Below, one piece after another: positions 63,999-64,000 of a stretch of DNA of 64,000 nucleotides. Below the pieces are notes generated by a model, which saw only the letters and a list, made by a program, of their open reading frames with translations, was not told the origin of the DNA and searched no databases. The stretch is from Gemmata sp. (lineage in GTDB: Bacteria; Planctomycetota; Planctomycetia; Gemmatales; Gemmataceae): contig JANWYJ010000015.1 in assembly GCA_025055115.1 (NCBI GenBank), positions 62,001 to 126,000 of the forward strand, in the 5' to 3' direction. Position numbers and translations under genes: made by a program. The first letter of the stretch is position 1. Every line of letters starts with the position of its first letter.

Positions 63999-64000
63999 TG

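Overview
The window is 64 kb of GC-rich bacterial chromosome, most likely from a planctomycete of the Gemmata group (Gemmataceae). The evidence is the gene set: a PSCyt1/DUF1549/DUF1553 cytochrome-like protein next to a DUF1501 protein, a sulfatase, Gfo/Idh/MocA proteins with twin-arginine signals, two BBP7-type outer-membrane barrels, a TIGR03067-like protein, a DUF1571-like protein, a PEP-CTERM protein, a CehA/McbA-type metallohydrolase, and many secreted HEAT/TPR/PDZ proteins. No rRNA, tRNA, prophage, insertion sequence or true CRISPR array was seen.

Layout. 1-11 kb: sulfatase tail, secreted oxidoreductase, DUF1571-like protein, BBP7 barrel, HEAT protein and metallophosphoesterase, separated by long repeat-bearing gaps. 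11-20 kb: ilvC divergent from a MarR regulator, a small Sm-like protein, a universal stress protein, a hibernation-factor-like protein, RNase D with a zinc-ribbon membrane protein, a PEGA lipoprotein and a PP2C phosphatase. 20-26 kb: PSCyt1/DUF1549/DUF1553 gene, DUF1501 gene, a small exported protein and a thioredoxin/CxxCH/PDZ gene whose frame holds one in-frame TGA in a CxxU motif, followed by a SECIS-like hairpin. 26-35 kb: aat, gyrA, kynureninase and kynurenine monooxygenase (overlapping), lexA, trpD. 35-45 kb: PEP-CTERM protein, second BBP7 barrel, CehA-type protein with EF-hands, HDOD protein, coiled-coil protein, acyl desaturase, purN. 45-55 kb: a 1,310-residue protein of unknown function, TIGR03067-like and TPR proteins, an alpha/beta-hydrolase lacking its nucleophile serine, a HAD phosphatase and a GT-C membrane glycosyltransferase.

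55-63.4 kb is one minus-strand run of nine genes: SDR, Gfo/Idh/MocA, hddA-, hddC-, gmhA- and gmhB-like genes, transaldolase, GDP-fucose-synthase-like gene and a GT2 glycosyltransferase. Together they can make GDP-D-glycero-alpha-D-manno-heptose (perhaps a deoxy derivative) and attach it to a surface glycan. The window ends in a type II secretion F-family gene.

Two things stand out. First, the candidate selenoprotein at 24587-25798. Second, gaps between genes carry short, locus-specific direct repeats, often spaced 70-76 bp apart, and at many loci one copy overlaps the stop codon of the adjacent gene, so gene tails appear to have been copied into the gap. These observations come from reading by eye; no alignment, database search or folding program was run.
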